DNA of 64,000 nucleotides. It comes from Amborella trichopoda (taxonomy: Eukaryota; Streptophyta; Magnoliopsida; Amborellales; Amborellaceae). A program made the position numbers and the translations under genes. The stretch lies in NCBI RefSeq assembly GCF_000471905.2, contig NW_006498122.1, positions 2,061,349 to 2,125,348 of the forward strand. The letters are read 5' to 3'. The notes under the pieces are model-generated. The model was given only the letters and a program-made list of their open reading frames with translations, did no database searches and was not told the DNA's origin. This document shows positions 39,484 to 51,293 of the stretch, piece by piece (the stretch's first letter is position 1; every line of letters begins with the position of its first letter).

Positions 39484-40376
39484 TGAAGCTGGTGTTCTCA
39501 AGGGATAATTGGTTTATTTAACAACTGGGTCTCCAGTTTTCTCAGTCTCTTCTTGATTAACCTGCAACCAGAGAAAATATCATAGTATATGAGAAGGAAT
39601 GCCGATGAAGATTTTCAAGAATATCAATAACGAGAAGTATACCATTCTGATGGACAATGGTAAATGGGTAATCCAAGGCTAAAGCAGCCATCAGTTCCCA
39701 CTGATGGACAGCAGGTGATTAACTAGAGTAGGGACCATGGCGGCATACAAGTGGGTGCAGTTTATCTAAAGCATCATTTGCAAGAAACGGAGGGTTGATT
39801 TCACCTGGAGTACTTTATACCATAATCCATTGGACTTGGAGTATGGTTCAAGGTCCCTGTGTAAATCTTTTTGGAATTAGAAAGCAGCCTTATGGTGAAT
39901 CAGATGGGTCATCAGCAGTTTTGTTGGTTCACATATTGATAATATTACTGCATGGAAGGCATGGAATTACAGTAAAACCCCTGGAAAAGTTCACAATAGT
40001 CTATATAATATATTGGAATGACTGTTGCCATTGCAGATTGAGATAAGCCTATTCTAGGTATTTGATTTGAATGGAGTCACTTTGATTAGAAATTTGTGTC
40101 CATCAGGATTATCAGAACAATCCATATGATTTGTTACTTGAGTTTAATGCCCGAGGAGAAGCCCATTTTGAAATGAGGTGCTTGTAAATCTAGTAAAAGA
40201 GTGTTATCTTCAAAAAGAAACGAACAAAAGAGGTGTGACTATGCTCAATTATAAAAGGAAAATGACCAAGATATTCCAACTTTTCCATTTCTTATTGCGT
40301 ACGAACCTTAGAGCAAAAAGTGTAGGCGATTTGAATCCTTGGAAGAGACCAGATTATCCTGCAATTTGGAAAGAGT

Positions 40377-40568
40377 AATGATCCTATATGACCCTTCCCC
40401 ACCCATGTGTGTAGGACCCCAAAAGATCACCGTTAAAGTTGACACGGATCTCTAGAAAAATTATCATATGGGTGTGGGACATGACTTTTCTATAGATCCG
40501 TGCTAAATTTAATGGTGATCCTTTGGGGTCCTACACACATGGGTGGGAGAGGGTCCTATAGGATCATT
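40377..40568. mobile_element. Near-perfect foldback element
   Basis: Arms of about 85 bp (40377-40464 and 40483-40568) pair closely, for example TGTGTGTAGGACCCCAAAAG against CTTTGGGGTCCTACACACAT, with a loop of about 20 bp. No coding capacity. A transcript of this intron would form a long hairpin. Confidence 0.85.
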
Positions 40569-40642
40569 TCTCATTTGGAAAATGATCTCATTTTCAAGAT
40601 AAGGTTAATGTGCTACATGAACCAGGCTATATATATATATAT

Positions 40643-40879
40643 GGAAGCCACTACACAATGCCAATAGGCGAAAATGAACTGTGTTTTTGCCCATAGGCTC
40701 GGCGCTGTGCGATTTTTTTTGGACGGCATGGATTAAAAGACCGCAACGGATATAACATGTCTATGGCGGTATTTTTTCATGCAAAAAAACACAGGAAACA
40801 GCCACAGCTCCCGTAGATCCATGGAGGTTTTTAAGGCAAAACCGCAACAAATATAGCATGTCCGTAGCTGGGCGAAACA
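40643..40879 (+). mobile_element. Element E2, truncated by the assembly gap
   Basis: Homologous to E1: AATGCCAATAGGCGAAAATG start, TTTTTGCCCATAGGCTCGGC, and two copies of an ATATAGCATGTCCGT-type palindrome. Continues into the N run. Confidence 0.7.
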
Positions 40880-41391
40880 NNNNNNNNNNNNNNNNNNNNN
40901 NNNNNNNNNNNNNNNNNNNNNNNNNNNNNNNNNNNNNNNNNNNNNNNNNNNNNNNNNNNNNNNNNNNNNNNNNNNNNNNNNNNNNNNNNNNNNNNNNNNN
41001 NNNNNNNNNNNNNNNNNNNNNNNNNNNNNNNNNNNNNNNNNNNNNNNNNNNNNNNNNNNNNNNNNNNNNNNNNNNNNNNNNNNNNNNNNNNNNNNNNNNN
41101 NNNNNNNNNNNNNNNNNNNNNNNNNNNNNNNNNNNNNNNNNNNNNNNNNNNNNNNNNNNNNNNNNNNNNNNNNNNNNNNNNNNNNNNNNNNNNNNNNNNN
41201 NNNNNNNNNNNNNNNNNNNNNNNNNNNNNNNNNNNNNNNNNNNNNNNNNNNNNNNNNNNNNNNNNNNNNNNNNNNNNNNNNNNNNNNNNNNNNNNNNNNN
41301 NNNNNNNNNNNNNNNNNNNNNNNNNNNNNNNNNNNNNNNNNNNNNNNNNNNNNNNNNNNNNNNNNNNNNNNNNNNNNNNNNNNNNNNNNNN
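40880..41391. other. Assembly gap (512 N)
   Basis: A run of N. The left flank is the truncated element E2 and the right flank is a family B element missing its left end, so repeats probably caused the gap. It sits in the inferred leader intron, so no coding sequence of the receptor is lost. Confidence 0.99.
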
Positions 41392-41770
41392 TATAGAGCT
41401 GAGGCTCTCAACAATCAAATTTGAGCCTACCTCAAAAATTTCATTAGAAGAGGTTGTTTTGATGCCCACATGTCTTCAAATTTATCATCTCGACATCAAG
41501 ATGCATGGACAAGAGAAAAAAGAGGATTTCGAGTTTTGGAAATAGCGCATTTTGTAACGCATTTTTTTACCGTCAATTTTCAAGATTTTCAAGTATTCAT
41601 AGATCTATCGATTTACACTATTTTTGAAGCTTTAAACTTTATAAATAAATATGAAAATATATTTTAAGGCTATCACAAAGATTTCCAGTAGTGAAACCAC
41701 ATTTCTCGACATATTTGAAGGTAGGTTCTAATTTGATTGTTTAGAGCCTAGGCTCTATACAAACCGCACC
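41392..41770 (+). mobile_element. Family B MITE (B2), left end lost in the gap
   Basis: Begins inside the left terminal repeat (TATAGAGCTGAGGCTCTC) and ends AGAGCCTAGGCTCTATACAA then ACCGCACCC. Close to B1. Confidence 0.85.
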
Positions 41771-41774
41771 CATA

Positions 41775-41778
<4 letters not shown>

Positions 41779-41817
<39 letters not shown>

Positions 41818-41826
41818 CGTGTGTGT
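41779..41826 (+). repeat. (TA)n(TG)n microsatellite
   Basis: AT repeats followed by about 17 TG units immediately after B2. Confidence 0.95.
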
Positions 41827-42999
41827 AGATGTTTGAGAGAGATATGTTTTTCCGGAACAAAATCCAAGAAATCTGCAAAGATATTAACATGAAAAGAAAT
41901 TTGAAAGACTCTCCCATAAACCATCAATTCAGATTTAGTCTTTTCAGAAAATATGTAGGCTTTCTCTTGTCTGAGGATATACCAGAGTGAGGGGCATAAG
42001 TGTCAATCCAGGAAACTGGGGGCACTCTAGATATTCTGAATATATCTAGGGACATGCAGTCCCATTTTCCAAGGATAACAAAGGGATCCCTTTGATAATT
42101 GATCTTTTCTTTTCTTTTTCTCCACTGCTCAGTGCACTAGTATCAGCTATTTTTTTATAGCTCTCCACAAAGATGACTTTGAGAAGGAAAGGTACCAAGT
42201 TTTTCTCATACAAAGCCCCAGGTTCCCATAATGGTGCTTAATCAAGCATTAGAAATGACAATCTGAGAAAAAAGTCCAAAGTAAAAGCAAAAGGTATCCA
42301 AGAATTTCTGCAACAGAATTATGAGGCTAAGGCTAACTTTAAAAAAGAAAATGAACACAAGCAACTGTCTACAGAAAAGTAAAGTAATGGATTTCCAAAC
42401 ACTGGATTTCCTTTAATAGTTTTCTCCTTTTCATTTTCTCAATAGAGATAAAAGAAAGAAAGGTTGCCATGAAAACATAGAGTTCTCTCTTAGCAACAGT
42501 AGAAACCGTTGAGCTGATATTGATCAACTTTTTGAAATTATTTCATTTTAAAGTTGAACAATCAATGAGGGAGTACAGTGTGTCTTTGACCTTTAATGTA
42601 GGGCCACTACTTTATTAAAAAAAAAAAAGCAGATGCTTTAAAAAATTGGGGTGTTTTCCTTCTTTCAAGGGGAAAAATGATGTTCCTTCATTTTGAAATG
42701 ATATTTGGTCCCATATTGATGATCTCCCTTGAAACCCACCGAAAAAACATGAGCAAGGAGGAATTGCCGAAGTGTTAAAGAGAAATATGGTCCCTTTTCT
42801 TCAAAATGAAGGCCCATGTCATCTCTGAGAGAAAAAGAAAGAGATGAAGGGCTCGTATATATTTCTGTTACATGTAGGGTTTCTCGGAAAAACCGATTAC
42901 CTCATCTCTCACATAGTATGTGTTCTCTTTGCAAAATCTCATGGTCTTATATTTTGACTTCATGGCAAATTACAGAATTTCTTTCAAAATACCATTGCT

Positions 43000-43181
43000 C
43001 CAATCTTATTTTTGGTTCAATAAAATCTCCCATTTCAGTGAAGAATAAACTGAAATAGCTCCAATCTTATTTTCGGTTCGATAAAATCTCCCATTTCAGT
43101 GAAGAATAAACTGAAATAGCTCCAATCTTATTTTTGGTTCAATAAAATCTCCAATTTCAGTGAAGAATAAACTGAAATACA
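43000..43181 (+). repeat. 61-bp tandem repeat, 3 copies
   Basis: Unit starts (CCAATCTTATTTTTGGTTCA) at 43000, 43061 and 43122, exact 61-bp spacing, with two or three substitutions between copies. Confidence 0.95.
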
Positions 43182-43737
43182 TAGTTTTTTTATTTGTTTG
43201 AAACAAGCAACCTGTTTGCAAACATGTCAATTTGTTTGAAGAAAATACGGATTTACCACATGCAATTGCAGAAGATTTAGATTTCGAACTTACCACAGGC
43301 AAAATCAGCCTCCTATTTAGTCATTTGCAATATCTTTGTTGAAAGTTCTCCAGGAAATACACAGTTTGTTTGAAACTCTGGCATCACAGAGCTGTAGTCA
43401 AGCCCTGCAACTTGTAATTAAATCATTATCAGAAGCAAAAGTAGCCCAAAAGCATTAATTTAAAATATGAATAAAAGATTACCTACTCAATAAGGATGGG
43501 AATAAGTAAACACCAATGCTTCCAGAGGGAAGGTATCAACCAAAGACAGGCTTATTATAATGTAGCAATTCCAGACAACCGCTTGCAGATTTTCAACAGG
43601 ACATGAGGCATGTTTAGAAGAATAGGGAGGAGTAGATGTTAAGTGGAATCTTTTGCTTGTTGGTTCCTTTGCTGGGAACAATGGCCATTCCACAAAACAT
43701 TCTAACTTTCATTAATTTAAGGCATTATTTTGCTTGG

Positions 43738-43830
43738 TCTGTGTGTGTGTGCGTGTGCGTGTGCGTGTGTGTGCTTGCGCGTGTGTGTGTTTGCGTGTGT
43801 GTGTGAGAGAGAGAATGAGAGAGAGAGAAT
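43738..43830 (+). repeat. (TG)n / (GA)n compound microsatellite
   Basis: TG repeats with CG interruptions, then GA repeats. In the inferred leader intron of the pseudokinase. Confidence 0.95.
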
Positions 43831-45698
43831 CAGTCACTTTATTAATCTGAGGCAATTTTTTGCTTACCCAGTATGAAAGAGAGAGAGGTAATCTATCAAA
43901 AACCATTGCTTAAAGATCTGCAATTTAGATAAATTACACAGTAAATTTAAAAACATAAGGCCCTGGCTGTTTTTCCATAATGGTTCTATAACTGTTTCTT
44001 TTTTTTGGTCAACCAGTCACTACTGACTGAGGAAGCCATTTTTTTTCTTTGATGACCCATCCAGTCCAGATAAAATGGTCATGAAACCTGCTCCCGGGAC
44101 AAATCAAACTGATATTTCCAAAATCATCACTCAGAAATCTTGCTTTAAATTACAATATCCTAATATATGGGCCGAAAGCTAAATTGCATTTTGATTCAAA
44201 ACCTTGTTTTGGAGAGATAAGCAAACACTTCGCATATAAAATTAGAAACATAATGATACAAAGACTTTAAACAACAAGAAAAATAAAATTCTATTTCAGA
44301 TCCCCAAAACTGTGTCCCTATTAACATAACATTTCAGTTTAAAAGGAAAGATCCGTAAGTTAAAAACGTAAATCTATAGGGTAAATGTGCCATTTAAACC
44401 TAGTTCAAAAGGAACTATGGCATGAGTCTTCAGTAGAAAAAAGCAGTTGAAAAGCTTCAAGCATTTGGAGCTCAAGAACCTAAACAAACATTTAAGCATG
44501 AGAACAGAAGCTGTTAAATTTTTCAAGAAGGTATTTGAATCAAAATCACTTTCTTGGAAATATGTGCCATAATTTTGCATTTATACACTGATTTAAAGCC
44601 AATCCCGGGGAAACCTCAATGAAATCTGCAATCTATAATAATTTGAGGGCAAGACCAGGAAAACTTTCAGCAGACCATTATAGCTTCTATATTTTAGACC
44701 TTAATTTGAGTTCAATACTGAGGAAAGGCTCCAGTATACACAGTAAATCTGAATTTAAGACCTAATTTGAGCGCAATACTAATGGTAAACATCAATGCAT
44801 CATACCCAACACAAATGCAAACCAAGAAACTAACTGATAAAAAACACAATAGCTCCCAATTTGCTATGCACATTTGAAAACTTAATTAGAGGAAATTACA
44901 GAGCAAAAGCTTTAATTAAGAGCTCAAAGAGCTTGAGATTTTTATGCATCAGAAGCATCAACACAATCAGTTGTTAAAATTAAGTGACAAATCTCCCTCA
45001 AGGAAAACCATCATTCAAGTTAAACATATGCAATTAGAAGGTTCAGACTCCAAGTGCATTCTAGTGAACCACAATTTTAATTCCTGAATGAAAGTCAAAG
45101 ACATCACTGAAATATTAAAGATTAACACTACAATAATCAAATCACTCATCTACTAAACACCAGAAGACTCAAACCATAGTACCTTCTAAGTATTTCCCCT
45201 AAACTGCTAACTCGGACAAAAAAAGGGGCTGATAAGAGCTCTTGGGTTAACGCTCAAGTTGGCAGTAAAAAATATCATTGTTCCATGGGAAATCAGTATT
45301 CTAGGCCATGTATCAGAGCCAGAGGACGATAGAGCTAAAACGCCTGGGAAATAACACAATAACATCTAGAGCTAGACCTAAATAATACAGCTTAGCGAAA
45401 CACAGAGCTTCAAAAATTGCCAGATTTTCATCAAAAAAAAATTGCCAGATTGTAGAGGGCATGAACCATGGCAAAACTATTCAGGACTGATACAAACAAA
45501 TCCCAGGATTACCTCTGACAACCAGAAAACACAGATATCTTGATATCTCCAATGCCGTTTACAACTGAATCTTCAGATTTCATATCAGGAACCGCCGTTA
45601 AAGCTCCAAATGACAGTCTAACTCTGGATTCAAACAAATAATATTTAAGATTAAATACCGTACAAGAGATTCTACTTACTAATTCCGAAACTAGCTCA

Positions 45699-45798
45699 CC
45701 AGTAAATACTCCAATCTGGAGAACCAGTAAATACTCCAATCTGGAGAACCAGTAAATACTCCAATCTAGAGAACCAGTAAATACTCCAATCTGGAGAA
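45699..45798 (-). repeat. 25-bp minisatellite, 4 copies, beside a splice donor
   Basis: Copies start at 45699, 45724, 45749 and 45774. The unit contains CTCCAATCTGGAG, which can form a small hairpin. The array ends 6 bp from the inferred leader donor (intron starts 45804). Confidence 0.95.
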
Positions 45799-46370
45799 TT
45801 TTACCTTCACTTCCCGGTAATATTCAGTTGCAGCAGCAGGATCCACCATCACAGCTCCATTTTCACACAAAACCCCTGCATTACAAAGTACGTCACTAAA
45901 AAACCACACTGAACCCCTTGTTCACAGTATTTATCCATATGCCACTAATCTCCATCAAAATGGTGCTTCACAAGGTGGAAAGGAAGCTAAGAAACAGCTA
46001 GAAAACCAGATTTTAACATACAGTAAATACCAGAAACACAAACCCTGAAAACTTCAAGAAGTCAGAGCTTTCCTCTGAAATAATGCGAGCTAAAGTAGCT
46101 AAAAAAACAATGGAAAAGCATCATATGTATGAAGTTTGGGATCTGGAGGTTTACCCTTAGCGGACGTAAATGGATGCTATTAAAAATAGTTAATTTCTAC
46201 GGTATTTTGGTCTGAAATCCGCCATTAGAGCTCCAAACGAACCCGCATTTTAGAGAGAGAAATAAAGCATTTGGGAGAGAGATTAATGCTTTCTCTGAGA
46301 GTGCAAGCTTCAAATGCCTTTTCGGAGTAACAGTGGATGTAACCATTACCGCTATTTTCGCCTTTGCCCT

Positions 46371-46380
46371 AAAATATAGC
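46371..46380 (-). promoter_or_regulatory. TATA-like box for the pseudokinase leader
   Basis: Minus strand GCTATATTTT, about 30 bp before the pyrimidine-rich stretch where the inferred leader would start. Weak match; supported mainly by position. Confidence 0.3.
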
Positions 46381-46620
46381 GCTTTTCAGTATATGACTCT
46401 TATGCCCCTAGATGTTCTAGGATTTATCAAGGATGGCCTTCTTTTGTCCTTTTTATCTGGAAATTGTTATTTACAGTTTCGCCCTTAAAAAAATTGAGCA
46501 TTTCTTTTGTAAGTGCCCTAAATGTATCGTATTATCAATTTGCCCTTATTTTCTAAATGACTAATATGCCCCTCGGATGGCACTTTACTTTACTTCTTTG
46601 AAAAATAAATATTATACTTA

Positions 46621-47004
46621 CGAGGTGTGAATTTTATAACCTCGCAACCTTAAACCATCCAAATAAGGTCCACCTCGAAATTTTATCATTACATGTAATT
46701 TTGGTGTAAAAAATTATGAGGATTATCTGAAAATCTTTCATATCAAATTATAAATTTTTGAATGGTTAAAATCAAGTAGATCTATAAATATATAAAAAAT
46801 CTTGAAAATAGACGGTCTACATAATTTGTTGCAAGGTGCGCTATTTTTGAGACTCAATATTTTTTCTTTTTTTATATTTATAATTTTAATCTCGAGATGA
46901 ACAATAAGAGAGTTTTTAAAATTAAAACAACCTTTTCCGATGGATTTTTTAAGTGTATCATTGATTCTACATTTTAAAGTTGCAACCTTATATAAACTTT
47001 TTCC
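46621..47004 (-). mobile_element. Family B MITE (B9)
   Basis: Reverse orientation, ending TATATAAACTTTTTCC; flanks TTATACTTA and TTATGTATA match at about 7 of 9. Internal TCTACATAATTTGTTGCAAG core. Confidence 0.78.
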
Positions 47005-47029
47005 TTATGTATAGAAAAAGTTTAGGATA

Positions 47030-47325
47030 ATTTCTATGAGTCGGCCAACTCATCTATTCAAATAAGTCCTCTCTCCAAAATCTATTTTAGGGATAGATTT
47101 TGCATTCAAAATTTTAGATAATGAAAATCTCTGCCATGATGTGTGGGAATCTAGAAAATGATAAATTAAAATTAAAAAAAAAAAAAATATTCAATTTTGA
47201 CACATTCCGTTTCAAATTTTTTGGGGGACCCTTTTTTAACATCCACCTACAAGATGGATGTTTAGTGTGTGAGGGGATGCCATGTAGAAGGTGTCTCCTT
47301 ATGCACTTCCTACTTTTCCAAAAGT
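47030..47325 (+). mobile_element. Family H element with GAGTCGGCCAACTC end
   Basis: TATGAGTCGGCCAACTCATC at the left. Interior has the ACATCCACCTACAAGATGGA hairpin phrase also found in 49550-50160. Right end unclear. Confidence 0.45.
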
Positions 47326-47329
47326 TCAT

Positions 47330-47625
47330 AAAAGGGGAACCTTATATTGTATAAGTACGATACACTATGAAAATCCACTTGAAAAAGTTGCTCCAACTCT
47401 AGTAAACATTGTGTTTGATTATTTCAACCTCAAGATGTATGGATATGGATAAAATAATGAGATATTTCAAATCACAAAAGTAATACTCGCATTATCTTAA
47501 CCATCTATTTTAAAGATTTTATAGTATTTATAGGCTACTTGATCTACCTAAAATTTGGTGTTTTATTGCCATCAGCATGACGTTGTTTTAAGGCCACAAC
47601 TTTATAGAGGTGCACCTCAAAACCT
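47330..47625 (+). mobile_element. Diverged family B copy (B10)
   Basis: AAAGGGGAACCTTATATTGT start, TTTCAACCTCAAGATGTATG core and ACAACTTTATAGAGGTGCAC end. Shorter than full copies. Confidence 0.5.
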
Positions 47626-47875
47626 TGTTTGGAAACAAAATAGCATGATAACTTTGCAAAGTATTTGTCCCTTGCTATAGAATTTGGAGCTCTAAAAATA
47701 ATGAAGCTTTGACCATATTATGAACATTAAGATAATGAAGTTTTTGGCTGGTTTACAAAAAAATTGAAATTGACTATTTTATGAACATTTAGGGAAAAAA
47801 CAGCAAAATAGATCATTTTACTTTTTCATATTTATGTTTGCCGAGGTGAAAATGCATTTTTCATATCAAATTTGG

Positions 47876-48110
47876 TAAGGGTGACAATGAGATGAGCCAG
47901 AGCGGGCCAGCCCAATCCTTGTTCCCATAGGTTCAGGGTTGGGCCATGCCAAGCCAAGCCAAGCCAAGCTAGGTCAAAAACAAATTAAAAAAAAAAAAAG
48001 AAAAAATGGTCGGGGTGGGACAACATTGGCCCTTGAACCGCAGTTTGTGGCCCAAGCCCTACTTTTTTAGTGGCAAATCGACCGCCCCGCCCGGCCCATT
48101 CCCAGCCCTT
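47876..48110 (+). mobile_element. hAT-like element (J4), 235 bp
   Basis: TAAGGGTGACAATGA left and the inverted AAGGGCTGGGAATGG right. Flanked by AAATTTGG (47868-47875) and GAATTTGG (48111-48118), 7 of 8. GC-rich interior with CCAAG repeats (47949-47968). Confidence 0.65.
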
Positions 48111-48118
48111 GAATTTGG

Positions 48119-49550
48119 GGCACAGCTTTGGGAATACTTTTGTTCTTCAAATTAACTATTTATGCGCTTTATGTCCTGGGATGGACCTTTTGACATGGGT
48201 TTTGTGGGGATCTTAGCATTGACCTGTGAAGCTTGAAGTACGGCTTACAGCATAATCCAAAGGAACGGAAAACCTTAGCATCATCAATGTCAATGAGCAT
48301 GAAAAGCATAATCTAGTGGGAGCACACTGTACACTTCATGAGATTTTCTTGATTGACATTGTGATGCACTTTCAAATCACGGAATAAAAAAGTAAAAAAA
48401 ATTCTGGGTTCCACAATTAGGACTTGGCTGTCTAAAAAATATATATTTATTATTATTATTATTATTATTTTAGGTAATTCAGTAAAGAATATAAGCTCCT
48501 CTTACCTATTTATGAAAGGTGTCAATGGGTGGTGTTAATCAGACTGAAAATTACAACGTGGTAACTCGGTATGAGGGTGTTACCACCACAACCCATATTG
48601 GGTATTATTTTTGTTTTTAGGCACTGAGCTCAAAAGACTAAATCCCGAATTTGGTGGACCCAAAAATAGTCTTAGCTAAAGTGTTACCCAAGGGAGTAAA
48701 ATTTGAGGACTACGATTTTCTTGCACTTTGGAATCTACTTTTTTGGAAGTCAACACCTAGGTTTAACCAATGACTAATGACTAAGGAAAGGAAGGTTTGG
48801 AATTTGGATCCCCCACTTACCGAAAACAAAGAAAAAGGAAACTTGACATGCTACAATGCTACTCCCCCATTGATGATCACATTGAAAATACCGAGGCTCA
48901 AATCTCTATGGAAAAGGTTGTTCTAGTGACGGAATACTGGATTATTCAGTTCCAAGTGTTCACAAATCTTTCAAATCTATACAAAAAAATTTTGTCTTGA
49001 AATTTCATGATCAAGGATAAAAATAGAATTTCAGGCCACTAGAAGAGTTTCTGTAGGCAAAATTGCTTTTCTAATGTGTTTTCTAGATGCAATTTTACTT
49101 TTTATTGTAAAATTGCGGCCTTGCAAATTGCACCCATCAGAAAAGCTAAAATAAACAATATGCCCTTCAAATATTCAAAATAGCTAAAATGGGTGAAGTT
49201 TAGGGTTTAAAAACAATAAGATCCATACATGGTTGTTCTCACTTTTAAAGGAATGGTTTGGAATTCCATTGACTTTGGGGCTCATTTAACTAAGTTTAAA
49301 AATGAATGAATTCTATGTCACTTTACTAAAACTTTGGTTCCCTTTCTTAGCAATCAAACCAGAGAAGTGGCCCCTAACGGCGTAAAAATTGGTTCTCCAA
49401 TGATTAGACACAAAGAACAAAAGCTTGAATTTGAATTTTGAAGGGTGAACTAAAGTTGGAAAAAAAAAAAGAGTCATTTTAAGATGCCATTTTTTTGGTT
49501 GACTATTTACATCATGAATTGAAATGCTTCTGTTCCTCTTCAAAGGACAA
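48119..49550. other. Gene-free stretch
   Basis: Includes a short (TTA)n at about 48446-48470. No ORF with a recognisable domain. Confidence 0.5.
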
Positions 49551-50165
49551 GTGTTTGGTGAGTCGGCCAACTCACATGTTGATGTGCAGTCCCCTTCAAA
49601 ATTCACCGTGAAGATGGATTTTTTATCCAAAATTTTGAGGTTCGTCAATCTTAACCAGGATGATGATAATGAAACTAGAATATTTTTTTAAATAGAATTG
49701 ATAGTTTTTTATAATGTCTTTTTCTACCTTCCATTTTAACCTTTTTTTTGACATCTATCTTAGAGATGGACGTCTAATGCATAAGAGGACGCATATGTTT
49801 TGGTGAGTTGGCTGACTCGCCAAAGCTGGGTCCGACAACTAATCCCTATATACATATACGTGTCTACATCTTTTTTTTGCACTATGTTTTTTAAATGGTA
49901 AATTGTTGCTCACAAACTTTCATCCTAAAGATGGACGTAAAAGTGTACTGCCTATAAACAAAATGTGAACGGTGCAAAAAAAAAAAACGAAAATAATATA
50001 TTTTAAAATTTAAAAGTTTATTTTTCATTTCATATTCATGGTCCTCAATGACGAATCTACAAAACAATTAAATAAAAAATCCACCTTTAAAATGGATTTT
50101 AGAGGGAGATGACATTTATAGATATGAGTTGGCCGACTCATAGAAACCCCATCCTTTTAAAATTC
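49551..50165 (+). mobile_element. Two adjacent family H copies
   Basis: The ends GAGTCGGCCAACTCAC (about 49560), GAGTTGGCTGACTCGCC (about 49803) and GAGTTGGCCGACTCAT (about 50127) mark copies with internal phrases such as TCTTAGAGATGGACGTCTAA. Boundaries approximate. Confidence 0.5.
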
Positions 50166-50242
50166 ACATTTTTAATACAATGATTTTCTGGAATTCTGTG
50201 TTCTTTCATAACCAAAGTGAAATAATGTAGACTTTTTTATTT

Positions 50243-50753
50243 GGGAAAGGTTTTTATGTTTTTCTTACAATATAGAAGTTCGATCCTCCTCTTACCGTCT
50301 AGCCATCCAATTTCAATCAAGAGAATCACTCACCGTTTGATCTTAGATCCCACGTCTCAAAATATTTTATTTTTAGTTTTTTTTATACAAATTGTATGAA
50401 TATGAAATTTGGTACGTGCCATCTTCTCATTGGGGCGCACCTATAAAAATTTAAAAATAATTTTTCGGTAAAATATAATGATCAAAATATCCTGTGAAAC
50501 TTTCAAGGGTATTTTGATCGTCTTATTTTATTGAAACTATTTTTTTTATATTTTTCACTAGTGCAAGTTTAATAGAGGAATGGACATCCAAAATTTGGTG
50601 TCAAAATAGTTTATAAAAAAAAATTTAAAATAAAATAGTGTAGAGACATGACATTGTGATTGGGGCAATCTTAGCCCTCCATTCAAAATGGACGGTTGGA
50701 TAAGGGGGAGGATAGAGCTTCTATGCTGTAGGGGAAGTATAAAAAGGTTTCCC
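50243..50753 (+). mobile_element. Family C foldback (C2), 511 bp
   Basis: GGGAAAGGTTTTTATGTTTT start and inverted AAAAAGGTTTCCC end. Flanked by TTTTTATTT (50234-50242) and TTTTGATTT (50754-50762), 8 of 9. Central palindrome near 50480-50519. Confidence 0.9.
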
Positions 50754-50929
50754 TTTTGATTTAACGATGTATAATGCAAAGACATTGTTTGTTGTCATTT
50801 CTAATTTCTCACTCGAACCACTTTTTTGGAATTTCATAAAGTTTCGAGGTTTATTGGAATGTTTATCCTTTTTAGAACAGTCTTGTGTTGTGCACCCTCT
50901 TTTTAATGAACATTCGATAGGATTTTTTC

Positions 50930-51240
50930 CATCATGCAGTGTTTCAAAAATTGCGGGTTGGATCGGGATCGCCTGATCCAGCCTAGCAATTGTTGGGGAC
51001 TTTCTTGGTTCCCACTGGTATCGGGAGCTAGGTTGTTCATTCTAAAACGGGTTCGTTATCTAACAGAACCAGCTGGTTCTATTAGAGAATGGGGCAATCC
51101 AGCCTAGAGCCCAATTCTTTTTTTTTTCTTTTCAATTTTTTTAAATCTTTTATTAGCTGATTTTCTCAACTGAATTGCCCCGCATTGGCTTCTGGCTAGT
51201 TCACCCAGCCGATCCAAATTTTTAAGCATTACATTGGAGG
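50930..51240 (+). mobile_element. GC-rich remnant, family F or J type
   Basis: GGTTGGATCGGGATCGCCTG and CTGGTTCTATTAGAGAATGG phrases with partial inverted symmetry around a T-rich centre. Ends not defined. Confidence 0.35.
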
Positions 51241-51293
51241 GATACAATGACTCAAAATGGGCCTTTTTCTTTGTATTAACACTCGTTTTATAT

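Larger units (their letters stand above)
39514..45849 (-). promoter_or_regulatory. Candidate 30-codon upstream ORF split by the 6.2-kb leader intron
   Basis: Joining 45849-45805 to 39561-39514 gives ATG plus 29 codons and TAA, beginning MVDPAAATEYYREVK and continuing VNQEETEKTGDPVVK. The frame stays open exactly across the junction and stops 30 bases before the main ATG. An even shorter upstream frame (ATG GAG CTG TGA) ends by overlapping this ATG. If real, it would lower or gate translation of the receptor. Confidence 0.35.
39484..46340 (-). other. Probable multi-exon 5' leader of the pseudokinase gene
   Basis: On the minus strand, an acceptor TTGCAG ends at 39562, 79 bases upstream of the ATG. 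A 71-bp exon with good signals lies at 45875-45805 (AATGCAG before it; GTGAAG then GTAAAA after it). A further donor (GG then GTAAAC, intron from 46154) and a TATA-like box at 46371-46380 suggest the first exon at about 46340-46155. The model implies a 6.2-kb leader intron containing the N gap, a family B copy and several repeats. It rests on splice-site quality only; transcript evidence would decide it. Confidence 0.42.

Noticed and set aside
40761..41469. Long open frames spanning the gap
   Set aside because: They consist almost entirely of N translated as X.
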